A stretch of DNA of 64,000 nt from Pararhizobium sp. A13. GTDB taxonomy: Bacteria; Pseudomonadota; Alphaproteobacteria; Rhizobiales; Rhizobiaceae. The position numbers and the translations under genes are program-made. The stretch spans positions 1,116,001 to 1,180,000 of the forward strand of contig NZ_CP149511.1 in NCBI RefSeq assembly GCF_040126305.1. The letters run 5' to 3'. Of this stretch, positions 44,690 through 54,173 are shown in pieces (within the stretch, counting starts at the first letter, position 1; every line of letters begins with the position of its first letter). Below the pieces are notes generated by a model. It was not told where the DNA came from. It ran no database searches and was given only the letters and a program-made list of their open reading frames with translations.

Positions 44690-46395
44690 CTTCGAAGCCT
44701 GTCGATCTTCCCGGGGACCTTGCGAGCGCCTATCTGGCGCTGCTTTCCGAGCGTGAGATGTTGCAGGCTGAACGCGATGTCGTTGTTGCCGAACGCGATC
44801 TCATCGTCGCCGAGAGGGACATGGCTGTGGCGCAAGCTGCCAATGCGCAGGCCATGTTGTCCGACAGCGAGGCCCTGATCGCCAGTCTGGAACTGGCGAT
44901 CGAAAAGCTGAAGCGCGAACTCCGCGGCCAGAGATCCGAGCGCACGGCGCGCCTGATCGACCAGATGGAATTGCAGCTCGAAGAGCTGGTGATGGCGGCG
45001 ACGGAGGATGAGGTTGCGGCGCAGGCGGCTGCCGCCAAGGCCTCGAGCGTGCGTTCGTTCACGCGCAAACGGCCGGTCCGGAAGCCCTGGCCGGAGGATA
45101 TCGAGCGCGAGCGTGTGGTCATCGATTCTCCAGCCACCTGTGCATGTTGCGGCGGGTCGCGCCTGTCGAAACTGGGGGAAGACGTTACCGAGACGCTGGA
45201 GGAGATTTCGCGCCGGTTCAAAGTGATCGAGACGGTGCGGGAGAAATTTACCTGCCGTGACTGCGAGGCGATTACCCAGCCGCCGGCGCCGTTCCATGCC
45301 ACGCCGCGCGGCTTCATCGGCCCTCATCTGCTGGCGACGATCCTGTTCGACAAGTTCGGAATGCATAGCCCGCTCAACCGCCAGAGCACCCGGTTCAAAT
45401 GCGAAGGCATCGAGCTTTCGACCTCGACGCTGGCCGATCAGGTCGGGTTTGGTACAGCCGCGCTCATGCCGGTCTTCGATCTGATCGAGAAGCATGTCTT
45501 TGCGGCCGAGCGCCTTCACGGCGATGACACCACCATTCCCATTCAGGCCAAAGACAAATGCACGACCGGGCGCATATGGACTTACGTATGCGATGACCGC
45601 CCCTATGCAGGTGTGACAGCGCCGGCGGCGATCTACTATGCTTCAAGCGACCGCCGCGGTGAGCACCCGCAGAAACACCTAGCCGGGTATGGCGGCATTC
45701 TGCAGAGCGATTGCTACAATGGCTTCGAGCCGCTCAGTGTCGCCGAGAAGAAAGCGGTGCCGATCACCTTTGCCTTTTGCCATGCGCATGCGCGGCGTAA
45801 ATTCTTTGAACTGGCCGATATCCAGAAAAGTGCGCGTGACCGCAAACGGAGAGGCAAGCCGATCTCGCCGATCGCATTGGAGGCCGTCCAACGGTACGAT
45901 GCGCTGTTCGAGATCGAGCGCCAGATCAATGGATTGAGCGCCGAAGAACGACTGGCCGCGCGGCAGGAAAAGAGCAAGCCGCTGTTCGATGACATGCACG
46001 AGTGGCTGAAACGGGAGCGTGCTACGCTCAGCAGATCGTCCGAGGTGATCGAGCCGATCGACTATATGCTGAAGCGCTGGGATGGTTTTGCCCGTTTCCT
46101 TGACGATGGCCGGATTTGCCTCACGAACAATGCCGCCGAGCGGGCGCTGAGAGGTATTGCCCTCGGTCGCCGCAACTGGACCTTCGCCGGTTCCCAGCGT
46201 GGGGCAGATCGTGCCGCCATCATGCTCACCTTCATCACGACCTGTCGCCTCAACGACGTCGACCCAAAGGCATGGCTTGCCGATGTGTTCGCCCGCATCG
46301 CTGATCTTCCCGCCTCCCGCCTGCACAAACTACTTCCCTGGGAATGGAAAAGACTGCGGCAGGCCGAGAACCCGGCCTCTCAGCAGGCTGCCTGA
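44686..46395 (+). CDS. tnpC: IS66 TnpC transposase
   Basis: 569 residues, full length. An N-terminal leucine-rich coiled coil contains repeated AERD units (about 20-60). It is followed by a zinc-binding segment (CACCGGSRLSKLGEDVTE and TCRDC) and the DDE domain: LHGDDTTIPI, LQSDCYNGFEPL and LTNNAAERALRGIALGRRNW. It ends with the IS66 C-terminal segment (RLNDVDPKAWLADVFARIAD). It catalyses strand transfer of the element. Confidence 0.92.
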   Translation: MTSKPVDLPGDLASAYLALLSEREMLQAERDVVVAERDLIVAERDMAVAQAANAQAMLSDSEALIASLELAIEKLKRELRGQRSERTARLIDQMELQLEELVMAATEDEVAAQAAAAKASSVRSFTRKRPVRKPWPEDIERERVVIDSPATCACCGGSRLSKLGEDVTETLEEISRRFKVIETVREKFTCRDCEAITQPPAPFHATPRGFIGPHLLATILFDKFGMHSPLNRQSTRFKCEGIELSTSTLADQVGFGTAALMPVFDLIEKHVFAAERLHGDDTTIPIQAKDKCTTGRIWTYVCDDRPYAGVTAPAAIYYASSDRRGEHPQKHLAGYGGILQSDCYNGFEPLSVAEKKAVPITFAFCHAHARRKFFELADIQKSARDRKRRGKPISPIALEAVQRYDALFEIERQINGLSAEERLAARQEKSKPLFDDMHEWLKRERATLSRSSEVIEPIDYMLKRWDGFARFLDDGRICLTNNAAERALRGIALGRRNWTFAGSQRGADRAAIMLTFITTCRLNDVDPKAWLADVFARIADLPASRLHKLLPWEWKRLRQAENPASQQAA

Positions 46396-46417
46396 CAACA
46401 AAGAAAGGGATCGACGA

Positions 46418-46672
46418 ATGGGATATCGCAGCTCAACACTGTACACGCTGAAATACGTGGCCGAGATGCTCGGTGAAGACGAGGACTTCCTGCACGAGTG
46501 CTCCATCGAAATGTTCTCGGAAGACGGCTGCCTCAGTGCCTACGACAACTTTCCGGCCTCCGAACTGAGCGAGCACATTGTCCTCTTCTCCGAAGATGGC
46601 ATCGACAACCTCAAATATATTATCGAGGCTCGCAGGGACGCTGACGACGCATCACAAAAAACGGTCCCTTGA
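46418..46672 (+). CDS. IS66 accessory/passenger protein (85 aa)
   Basis: A small acidic protein starting 22 bases after tnpC, with AAAGGGA upstream of the ATG. YKVAEML-like LYTLKYVAEMLGEDEDFLHE and FSEDGIDNLKYIIE have no recognised domain. It lies inside the right inverted repeat, so it moves with the element. Some rhizobial IS66 elements carry such an extra gene; its role is unknown. Confidence 0.7.
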   Translation: MGYRSSTLYTLKYVAEMLGEDEDFLHECSIEMFSEDGCLSAYDNFPASELSEHIVLFSEDGIDNLKYIIEARRDADDASQKTVP

Positions 46673-46753
46673 ACCCGCGTGCCAGGCTACCTCAGGCCCA
46701 CTTCACGCGTGAGACTTTATCCCGCGTCCTTCCTCGGATGCATACAGCCGGAG

Positions 46754-46992
46754 CGGGGAACCGACCAAATGGTGGCGTCCTTGGTCTGCAGCAAAAGACG
46801 TTCACCATGCCGTTTGTAGCGCTTGCCTACGCACGGCAACCGCTGTGGGAACAGAGGATGAAACGGATGCATCACCCGCACTAACTGCGTACTGGCGAGA
46901 CGCTTGATCAAATCAGCATCCAAAAGGTTTGGGACCCGCCCAACCACGGGTTCCGATGACCGGAGGCTCAATTGCTTTGATGAGCCATTCAT
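46754..46992 (-). pseudogene. DUF5372-like IS-associated gene, truncated by rearrangement
   Basis: The frame reads LIKRLASTQLVRVMHPFHPL and continues LLLQTKDATIWSVPRS. HPFHPL with a trailing PREW/PRSW-like block is the pattern of the small DUF5372 proteins next to insertion sequences. Its C-terminus is lost at the target site of the IS66 element, where the sequence on the other side belongs to an unrelated tnpA relic. Confidence 0.45.
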
Positions 46993-47326
46993 CTGGATTA
47001 CGCCAAGAAATCTCCTTGAAGCTTACTTTGAGCTTTCCGATGTCTTGCCACCAGGCCATCAGGATATCAGGCGACTCCATTTCTTTTGGTTGATATTGAA
47101 ACGGAACCCCACACGAATTGAGATCGATCAGCTTGGAATACAGGTCCGCGTTGTCCCAAAGCTTGCCTTCGTCAACAAAGGCAATTTCTTGCCGGAGTTC
47201 ATGCGCGCCCGATATTCGTCTACCCCCCGTGAGAACGATGCAACCCTCTGATAGATGAGAGACATTGAGCGGGGGCGGCTCTGCGTGTTTCCCAAATTCA
47301 ACCGTGAAAGGAAGTCTCCGTCCTAG
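46975..47326 (-). pseudogene. Unrecognised gene fragment
   Basis: A minus-strand frame without start codon is open from 47326 and reads FTVEFGKHAEPPPLNVSHLS, then IAFVDEGKLWDNADLYSKLI and MESPDILMAWWQDIGKLKVS. Composition and codon pattern look clearly coding. It begins right after a TAA and merges into the DUF5372 relic near 46975. I do not recognise the family. It is likely part of a larger gene cut at both ends. Confidence 0.4.
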
Positions 47327-47653
47327 TTAGCTCATTGAGGTTCAATACGTTTCCGGTGGAAAAATCCCAATTTATGAAACGGCGTGAACCAAAGCAATCA
47401 GCTTGGCCAGAGAATTGAAAGCTACTGCCGCAATCTCACAGCGGTTACCTGAAAACACCGCCGCGCAGCATGACGGCGCATTGGGCCAAATCTCAAAGGC
47501 CGCTCGAGCGGACGCTTACGATTAAGTTGGTGAATCCGGAAATAACAACCGGCACTTTGATCTGAACTGGACATGAGTGAACGCTATAAATCTATGGCGG
47601 CTTACAGCGAGCCCAGCTGAAACGCCAAAAGCGGTAGAAGGCATGCTCAGCAC
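47327..47653. other. Gap left of the glycosyltransferase operon end
   Basis: A 327-base stretch without supportable gene, promoter or terminator. It is probably also debris of the surrounding rearrangements. Confidence 0.35.
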
Positions 47654-49867
47654 CTATGACGCTTTGTTGACGCGGGTTCGTTTTAGTGCTTCCGCTTCGG
47701 TGAAGAACGCGAGGACCTGGTCACGCAGATTATCCGTGGAATACTCATTCGTTAATTTATCCTGAGCCTTCCTCACCTGCGCATAACGTAAAGCGGGATC
47801 GTTCGCCAAACGCTCCATGGCTTCCAACCACTCCTCTTCCGTATCGGCGAGAATACCGCAGCCATCGGCGCAACAAGCGTCATACACCGTATCGGACGTC
47901 GCTATCGTCGCGATACCTATGGATGTATATTCCACCCACTTCGTGTTTGCCTTGACGAGGTTGAAGGGAGTCCTTGCTAGGGGGCAGATTCCGATGTCCC
48001 AGTTCAGCTTCGAAAAATGGATGAGGAATTCTTCATAGTTTCGTACGGGCTGAACGATGCTGATTCGGTTGCCGAACTCCTCCAGCGCGGCTGGTTTGGG
48101 AATGGAGCCGAACAATTCAAACCTTATGTGCCGATGCTTGCGCAGGAAACGAACGAGGGCCGGCAGAACCGTTTCCAGATCATGGGCATGATCGAAACCC
48201 ATGTACCCGATCTTGGTCACCGGCCTTGCGGTCGGCTCTATGAAGACATTACCCGACGCATAGACCTCACCTGCCTTCACAGGTGCCGTTGCGCCGAGAG
48301 TTTCCAGGCGGGCTTTCAACGGCGCGGTCGAGCAGTAAACCAGATCCGGCACCTCGAGCAAATGGCGAACCGTCGCCAGACGTTTCGGATGATTATGATA
48401 AGCGTGCTTGGCCTCACCAAGCTCGGCGGGGATATTCAAAAGATCATCGTCGATATGGAAGATGACGGGAATGCCATTTTCGCGCGCACGGTCTGTAAGA
48501 TAGGCTGCATATGGACCGCTGTAGCGACAAAACACGATCAATGTCGGTTTGAAAGACTTCAGTTTCTCGTCTAGCCAAGGCTGAACGTCCTCGTCGCGCC
48601 GGCTCGGTCCGAAATTATCTTTTATTTGCGCTTCGGTAAGAAACTCGGTCTCGATCTTCCCGGCCTCGACCAAGGGCGCCAGCGGCTTCACAAAACTGAG
48701 TTGTAGCGTCGGAATGTAGCCATTGGCAACAAAGAGGATACGTCGCTCAGCGTCGGCCGGCGCTGGCGGCAGGCGAAGAGCAGGCGCGACCCGACGGGCT
48801 GCCGACCAGAGAAGCTCGGCAAAACGTCTATAGACTTCTGCGCGATCAGTAAGAATCGTTAGCTGCTCCAGAAAACCAGCCTGCCGTTCGACGAAGCGCT
48901 CGGGATGAGCCAAGGCTTCCCTTTCAAATTCAAGCCAGCTCGCGAGGTCGCTGACGGTTGTCAGTCCCTGATAGTTGTCCGCATCCATGATACCGGTTCC
49001 CTCCCGCCAGACGGCAGTCGGTATACCGGCCAGCACCATATCGATCAGGACTGAGGACGGCGCCGATATGCCATAGGCGTAGCGGGACAAATTCACCTTG
49101 TAGATGGGATTATTGTTTAGAATCACGTTCTGCGGCAAGGAAACATCGTTCTTTATCACATACTGACCGCCGGGATGCGGACGCAGAACCACACGCTTGT
49201 CGTCTTGTTCAAGAGCCTCGCAGAACTGTCCGAACAAGCTGACGAAATCGGCCTTGAAATCGCCTGCGATGTTGAGCCTGGCGGAATGCAGGTTCTCGCA
49301 GACTATCCCTACGGGCTTGCGCTCTTGCCGCGGAGGCTGCTGCAGCACAGCTGTCGGACCTGTCACGCAAAGCTTGTTGCGCTGGGAGGGGGCAAGCGCC
49401 GTCAGGCGCTCCGGTTCGCACCAACCGCAAACGATATCCGCCGCAAATGTGATCTCGCGGCCATGAGCGAGATCGTGATCGCGGCTCTGCAGGAAGCCAA
49501 CACATTCGAAACCATGCTGCAGGGTGATTGCGATGAACGAAGGAGGTTTCAGGCGGAAGATGTTATGGACGATGCGGTGGCCGGAAAGATTGGATTCGCT
49601 GGCGGCCACGATCACGCCAGCAAGGCCCTGCAATATCTGCAAGGCATGGCCCTCGTTCTCCACAAAATCGATCGAGGCGCCGATCGTCTCAGCGATTTCG
49701 GCAATTTCCGCTTGCCAGCGACCACCCTTGTCCCGCTTGTCGAAATCACGCGTGAGCAGAAAACGTGTATCAAGCCCGAGATCCCGCGCGGCAATATAGG
49801 CGAGAGGGCGCAAAATATTGACATCTTGAAGCAGGTTGACGAGCAGGATGACGCAAGGGTTTGACAT
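47654..49867 (-). CDS. Two-domain glycosyltransferase
   Basis: 737 residues. The N-terminal half (about 1-370) resembles capsule or CDP-glycerol-type transferases, with TLQHGFECVGF, VVLRPHPGGQYV and ISAPSSVLIDMVLAGIPTAVW. The C-terminal half (about 385-730) is a GT-B domain of GT4 type: ILFVANGYIPTLQLSF, FHIDDDLLNIP, GYMGFDHAHDLETVLPAL, and the donor-site region NTKWVEYTSIGIATIATSD. It probably adds two successive residues to a surface polysaccharide. ATG 49867 shares a base with the stop of the upstream gene. It is last of a three-gene coupled operon. Confidence 0.75.
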   Translation of the reverse strand: MSNPCVILLVNLLQDVNILRPLAYIAARDLGLDTRFLLTRDFDKRDKGGRWQAEIAEIAETIGASIDFVENEGHALQILQGLAGVIVAASESNLSGHRIVHNIFRLKPPSFIAITLQHGFECVGFLQSRDHDLAHGREITFAADIVCGWCEPERLTALAPSQRNKLCVTGPTAVLQQPPRQERKPVGIVCENLHSARLNIAGDFKADFVSLFGQFCEALEQDDKRVVLRPHPGGQYVIKNDVSLPQNVILNNNPIYKVNLSRYAYGISAPSSVLIDMVLAGIPTAVWREGTGIMDADNYQGLTTVSDLASWLEFEREALAHPERFVERQAGFLEQLTILTDRAEVYRRFAELLWSAARRVAPALRLPPAPADAERRILFVANGYIPTLQLSFVKPLAPLVEAGKIETEFLTEAQIKDNFGPSRRDEDVQPWLDEKLKSFKPTLIVFCRYSGPYAAYLTDRARENGIPVIFHIDDDLLNIPAELGEAKHAYHNHPKRLATVRHLLEVPDLVYCSTAPLKARLETLGATAPVKAGEVYASGNVFIEPTARPVTKIGYMGFDHAHDLETVLPALVRFLRKHRHIRFELFGSIPKPAALEEFGNRISIVQPVRNYEEFLIHFSKLNWDIGICPLARTPFNLVKANTKWVEYTSIGIATIATSDTVYDACCADGCGILADTEEEWLEAMERLANDPALRYAQVRKAQDKLTNEYSTDNLRDQVLAFFTEAEALKRTRVNKAS

Positions 49868-51399
49868 CAAATGGCTCCCAGAGGTGTTCGAACGTTCTCA
49901 GACGAAATCGGCCAAGGTAGGCGCCAGCTTTCTGAAACTATACAAGGAATTCTCGGAAACAACTCTTCCATGACTTGGAGGATCGCCGACATGACCGATG
50001 AATAAGCCGCCAGCTTTCCTGCTGGCGATCCGCAATCGGCAAGCTCTCTGCCCTCGCAGGCAAGTGAGGGCACATCGTCCTGCCCGATTTTTCGAAACTC
50101 GAAATCGATGATCTTGCCGTATGGCACAGACTTGGCGGCAGCTTGCGGCGTCAGCAGTTGGCACGCAGCCTCCGAAACCAGAAGATCGAGGCCAGTGCGT
50201 TGCTCGTTCCAGTCAAAGCGAAGGTCGAAGTTCAATTCCAGGTTCGTCAAAGGGCTGGCGATGGAAAGAGCCAGCATGCGTTTTGCAAATTTATGTGCCG
50301 AAGCAGAGCTTTCGACACCGTGAATCAGGGCAGTCGGCGGTCGGGCATTCTCTGAAAGCACACTTGGCGCGGTCTTTCCGAAAATGATTGCCTCCAGAAA
50401 GGATGCTAGCCCCCGAGCCTCCACCGCGGGATCAGCGTGAGCCCGTAAGACGCGATCCAGAGACTTGAGCGTCTCCGCCCGCACCCGAGGCCGCCCGGCC
50501 TTCAGATCGCTCACGACCTGCGAAGCATCGCGATAGATGAAGTCGGAGAATGGTTCATAGAGGGGAAAGCCGACCGAAAGAACCTGGTTGCCGGAGCAAA
50601 GCGCCGTCACAGCCCGGTTCAACGATTTCGCGACACTGAAATTTTGTGCAGAGACCGGCAGGAAGACGACATGTGTCCGTGCGAGCAGATTCTGCTCCTC
50701 GGCTTCGTTCCATTCATGTATCTCATAGGCCACCGGTATGGCGCTCAATGCCGCCAGAGCATCCCCAGTCATAGCACGGCTGTTGGTGAGGATGTTGAGA
50801 CGGACATCAAATCCCCTCCCCTGCATGGCTGCCAATTCGCCGGAGAATGCGACAAGATCGGCGAGACCGACCGGAAAATACGGATTGTCGCCCATGCCGT
50901 ACCAAGCGACGTTCAGAACACCCTTTGCCCATAGCGTCGCGTTTTTCTTTGCCAAATTTTGGCGCAGGGTTCCGATGTCATGGCGCCCAAATGGGTCGTT
51001 CATCACATGGACCGGAAGATCTGGGGCATACTGTTCGGCAATGCGCCGCATAACAGGAGTCGAGCAGAGGACAAAATCAGCGCGTGCCAAGCTACCGACC
51101 AGCCAGCCGCGTAGCCGCTGAAATCGACTGTCCTTCGGGTCACTAAAGTAGTCGTCGAACAGATCGACGCCGAGGACCTTGCCGCTTGCCGCGACCATTT
51201 GCGCGACAACCAGCGCGGTTGCATCAAAGCACTTGCTTAGCAGATAGACGTCATGGTCGATCTTTTTGAATTTCTCGATCGGCAGTAGCGTCAAGCTGTG
51301 GCCAGCCTCCACAAGAGCGGCCGTCATCCGCATATAGCGAATTCTTGCCCCCGCCTGACCGAGATAGCTCTCGCTCGGAACGACAACGCAGATTTTCAT
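49867..51399 (-). CDS. Glycosyltransferase, GT4-like
   Basis: 510 residues. The N-terminus MKICVVVPSESYLGQAGARI followed by RYMRMTAALVEAGHSLTLLP is the start of a GT-B Rossmann domain. VDLFDDYFSDP and LCSTPVMRRIAEQYAP, and the later VTALCSGNQVLSVGFPLYEPFSDF, are typical of GT4 transferases acting on cell-surface glycans. The C-terminal 170 residues have no recognised domain. It overlaps both neighbours by 1-4 bases. Confidence 0.7.
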   Translation of the reverse strand: MKICVVVPSESYLGQAGARIRYMRMTAALVEAGHSLTLLPIEKFKKIDHDVYLLSKCFDATALVVAQMVAASGKVLGVDLFDDYFSDPKDSRFQRLRGWLVGSLARADFVLCSTPVMRRIAEQYAPDLPVHVMNDPFGRHDIGTLRQNLAKKNATLWAKGVLNVAWYGMGDNPYFPVGLADLVAFSGELAAMQGRGFDVRLNILTNSRAMTGDALAALSAIPVAYEIHEWNEAEEQNLLARTHVVFLPVSAQNFSVAKSLNRAVTALCSGNQVLSVGFPLYEPFSDFIYRDASQVVSDLKAGRPRVRAETLKSLDRVLRAHADPAVEARGLASFLEAIIFGKTAPSVLSENARPPTALIHGVESSASAHKFAKRMLALSIASPLTNLELNFDLRFDWNEQRTGLDLLVSEAACQLLTPQAAAKSVPYGKIIDFEFRKIGQDDVPSLACEGRELADCGSPAGKLAAYSSVMSAILQVMEELFPRIPCIVSESWRLPWPISSENVRTPLGAI

Positions 51400-53888
51400 G
51401 ACACAAGCCTCTTTATCGTGAGCGAAAGTCGGCTGGCGTCGGCGACGGGGGGAAGGAATTGCGAAGCCGCGCGATAGCGGGACACGACGCTTTCAGTCAC
51501 AGGAAGCAGGCTCGCAGAAACCGCCGTTGTGACCACATGGGACCTTCCTTCGGCGATCGACCTCGCCCAGAAGGGCGTGCCGAGCTCCTCCAGCGCCAGG
51601 CGTTGGTCCAAAAACCCGCCTATACGCCGCCATTCTTCCTTGCCGACCATGAAAAGCCTGCTGGTATTGACGGCTGCCGGCCAGACCGCACGCGGCAGGT
51701 TCAACAGGATTTCGCCGTTTTCGTACGTCACCCCGGCCGCCCCCCCAGCAGGCGCGGCAAACGGAAAGTAGCCCGAAGACACCAGGGCCAGCTTCGTTGT
51801 TTTGTTGACAATTTGCGGGCCAATCAGAATGCAAGTCGCCGAAGCAACTCCCGGAGCCTTCATAAGGGACACCAGAGCGGGAACGGTAGATGGATCATGC
51901 AGCAGCACCGCGTCGCCGAGCACGAGAATAAGCTCTGCTTCAGCTTGTGCTGCAGCCCGGTTGAGGCGTGCTCCCTCGTCTTCCTCGTCAGGGCAGCCGA
52001 TAAAATGACCGCGCGAAGGAAAGAAGCGTTGAAGAAGCAACCGGACGCGATCGGCATAACATTCGCTGCCGGCTACCAGGACCTGAAGGGTATCTCCAGA
52101 CTGCTGCAGGCCGAGAGCCTCCAGGATCGCCGCCAGGACTTTTTCATCTCCGGAAAAATGGTGGATCACGGAGATGGTTGGTGTCGCAATGCGCTCCGAA
52201 ACGCTATTCTCTCGAGTCGTCTTGATGCCAAGGGGAAACGGAGCGAGTAGCTGCGCCTCATCCGGGTTGACAAGGCGGCACAAGCGAATGGCAGCGATCG
52301 GAGGCTCCGCCTCGCCGGATCCGTCGGGAGGGCCATTCAGCGCGGCTTGCACTTCAAAAACCGGGAACGTCCGGATACCCTGGGGCTGCCTGTCGACGCC
52401 CGCAGTGGTTGACGACGGAGACAATATGTATTTCGGCACCCCGTCCACAACGGACGCCAGGACGAAGGGGGCGGCGTGCCGCCCTGAGCCGCCAATCCAA
52501 TCCACCACAAGGCTGTGCAAGGACGGCACAGAATCAGCCGGCAATCGCAACAGCACGTTGTGATCCACTTGGACTGCCGAGGCGGCAGGGCCACAAGTTA
52601 CTGCTGCAGCGAGATAGGCCAGCACCTCGCCGTCCATGTCCTGTGGCACATGGCCGATGCCGATCGACAAGCCGAGCACCTCACTGAGCCAAAGCCGCAG
52701 CGACTTCTCGAAAATGCGTTCCGTCCCCGTTGCAGCATCGAGGTCGACCTCGATACGCCCCGTCCTTGCACGGCCCTCGCGCTTCAAGGCAGCTTGCAGC
52801 AGGCTGCCGCCGACATCCTCAAGTGCCTCAAGGTAGGGCTTGCTGCCACCTGAATTCAACAGTTCGCCGAAATGCAACCCGCCCCGGCAAAGCGACGGAA
52901 ACGGCAGGAGCGCGAACGAAATAATCTGCGCATCTGCCGTGCAGACGGCAAACCCCAGAGGAAAATAAGGATTTGCCGTTGTCACATCGGCGAATGTCGG
53001 AATGTCAGTGGAAATTGGTTGCTCCGAAAGGAGCTGCAACCGCTGCAGATCGTCAGGATCATACTGAAAGCAGCGCAATATGACAGACGGGTCATGAAAC
53101 CCGTTGTCCGGTTTGAAACGCAGCCGGAGAGTCCGGCTGTTGACGAACCAGAGATCACCCAGACCGATCCCTTCACAGGTGTAAAAAGTCAACGGTTCAC
53201 CCGGTTTCGGTTGCCAAAGCGAGCCGGAACTAGTTGTTGTGGAAGAGCTGTACCCCTCCGCGTCCATTGAGACGACATCGTCGGCAACTCCGGGACGGCT
53301 GATTGCATGGAATGCCCGCATGGTCCGGACAATGCCTTCGGCCTGCGGCGTTGCCTCGCGAGGAAGCAAACCGACAGCCTGGCCAGACAGACGCAATACC
53401 GACATGCCGTCTTGCTCGGCGCAATCATCGGGGCGAGTCCAGGAGGACAGAACATCTCGCGGATGGAAACGGAACTCGGGCGGTTCGGCTGCCTCCCAGG
53501 CAGCTTCACCCGGCACGCTCAACAGAGGGCCCCCTTGCTCCGTGCTTGTCTCCCTCTTCCTCAGTTCCGCGTGCGTGACATCAAGAAAAAATTTGGCGTC
53601 CGCATTGCCCGGTTCGATGTCGAGAGCGCGCAAATAGGATTGCTCTGCTTGCTCGAACTGATTGGTCTCGCGAAAGCCATGTCCAAGTTGAATCCAGACG
53701 GGCGCCAGGTTTGGCAAGATGGCAAGTGCCTTCTTGTAGTGCTCGATTGCCTGGGGCCACTGTTTGCGCGCATTGTGCGCGTCCCCTTGGGAAACGTGGA
53801 ATGTACCGAGTCCGCCGGATTTCTTTTTATCGAAAAACCAGTAACGTATTTGCTTGGCAACATGCCGCTTTAAGCCGTTTTTAGTCAC
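51396..53888 (-). CDS. TPR protein with GT2-like C-terminal domain
   Basis: 830 residues. TPR repeats are at about 28-110 (AIEHYKKALAILPNLAPVWI, QAEQSYLRALDIEPGNADAK). A long middle part has no recognised domain. A GT-A-like segment follows at about 570-800 (TPTISVIHHFSGDEKVLAAI, ARLNRAAAQAEAELILVLGD and FMVGKEEWRRIGGF). GTG 53888 is used, with GGAAGG 9 bases upstream. It is first in the coupled three-gene operon. TPR-GT fusions are common in rhizobial polysaccharide loci. Confidence 0.65.
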   Translation of the reverse strand: MTKNGLKRHVAKQIRYWFFDKKKSGGLGTFHVSQGDAHNARKQWPQAIEHYKKALAILPNLAPVWIQLGHGFRETNQFEQAEQSYLRALDIEPGNADAKFFLDVTHAELRKRETSTEQGGPLLSVPGEAAWEAAEPPEFRFHPRDVLSSWTRPDDCAEQDGMSVLRLSGQAVGLLPREATPQAEGIVRTMRAFHAISRPGVADDVVSMDAEGYSSSTTTSSGSLWQPKPGEPLTFYTCEGIGLGDLWFVNSRTLRLRFKPDNGFHDPSVILRCFQYDPDDLQRLQLLSEQPISTDIPTFADVTTANPYFPLGFAVCTADAQIISFALLPFPSLCRGGLHFGELLNSGGSKPYLEALEDVGGSLLQAALKREGRARTGRIEVDLDAATGTERIFEKSLRLWLSEVLGLSIGIGHVPQDMDGEVLAYLAAAVTCGPAASAVQVDHNVLLRLPADSVPSLHSLVVDWIGGSGRHAAPFVLASVVDGVPKYILSPSSTTAGVDRQPQGIRTFPVFEVQAALNGPPDGSGEAEPPIAAIRLCRLVNPDEAQLLAPFPLGIKTTRENSVSERIATPTISVIHHFSGDEKVLAAILEALGLQQSGDTLQVLVAGSECYADRVRLLLQRFFPSRGHFIGCPDEEDEGARLNRAAAQAEAELILVLGDAVLLHDPSTVPALVSLMKAPGVASATCILIGPQIVNKTTKLALVSSGYFPFAAPAGGAAGVTYENGEILLNLPRAVWPAAVNTSRLFMVGKEEWRRIGGFLDQRLALEELGTPFWARSIAEGRSHVVTTAVSASLLPVTESVVSRYRAASQFLPPVADASRLSLTIKRLVS

Positions 53889-54173
53889 GTTTTCGAACCT
53901 TCCAGACGAACGCGTTCAACCATGCAGTCTCCGGGCGCGCCTTCACGAGGGTGAGCAAGATACATGATCATTTTTGGGAATCCACGAAGCAGGGCTGATT
54001 ACGTCTTTTTTCCGGTTCTGGCAGGTCGGCTTATGTTTCCGAAATAGTTTCAAAAACAATGACATAATCACAAACCGCCAACCGGGGGGCCCATCAAAAA
54101 ATGCAATCAATTTCGATTTGTGTCCTTGCGTGCCGCTGAAGCTAGTCCACGCGCGAAACACCAGGCTGTGGAC

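Larger units (their letters stand above)
43838..46745 (+). mobile_element. IS66-family insertion sequence with ends and 8-bp target duplication
   Basis: The left end begins GTACGCATACGCGGAAGG and the right end, read inward on the minus strand, begins GTATGCATCCGAGGAAGG. The first 22 bases match at 18 positions. AGCCGGAG stands on both sides (43830-43837 and 46746-46753), an 8-bp duplication as expected for IS66. The 2908-bp element carries tnpA, tnpB, tnpC and a small accessory gene. It landed in older IS66 debris. The tnpB gene appears frameshifted, so mobility is doubtful. Confidence 0.88.

Noticed and set aside
46904..47251. Plus-strand 115-codon frame
   Set aside because: The opposite strand carries a much more protein-like frame (IAFVDEGKLWDNADLYSKLI), so this one is a shadow.
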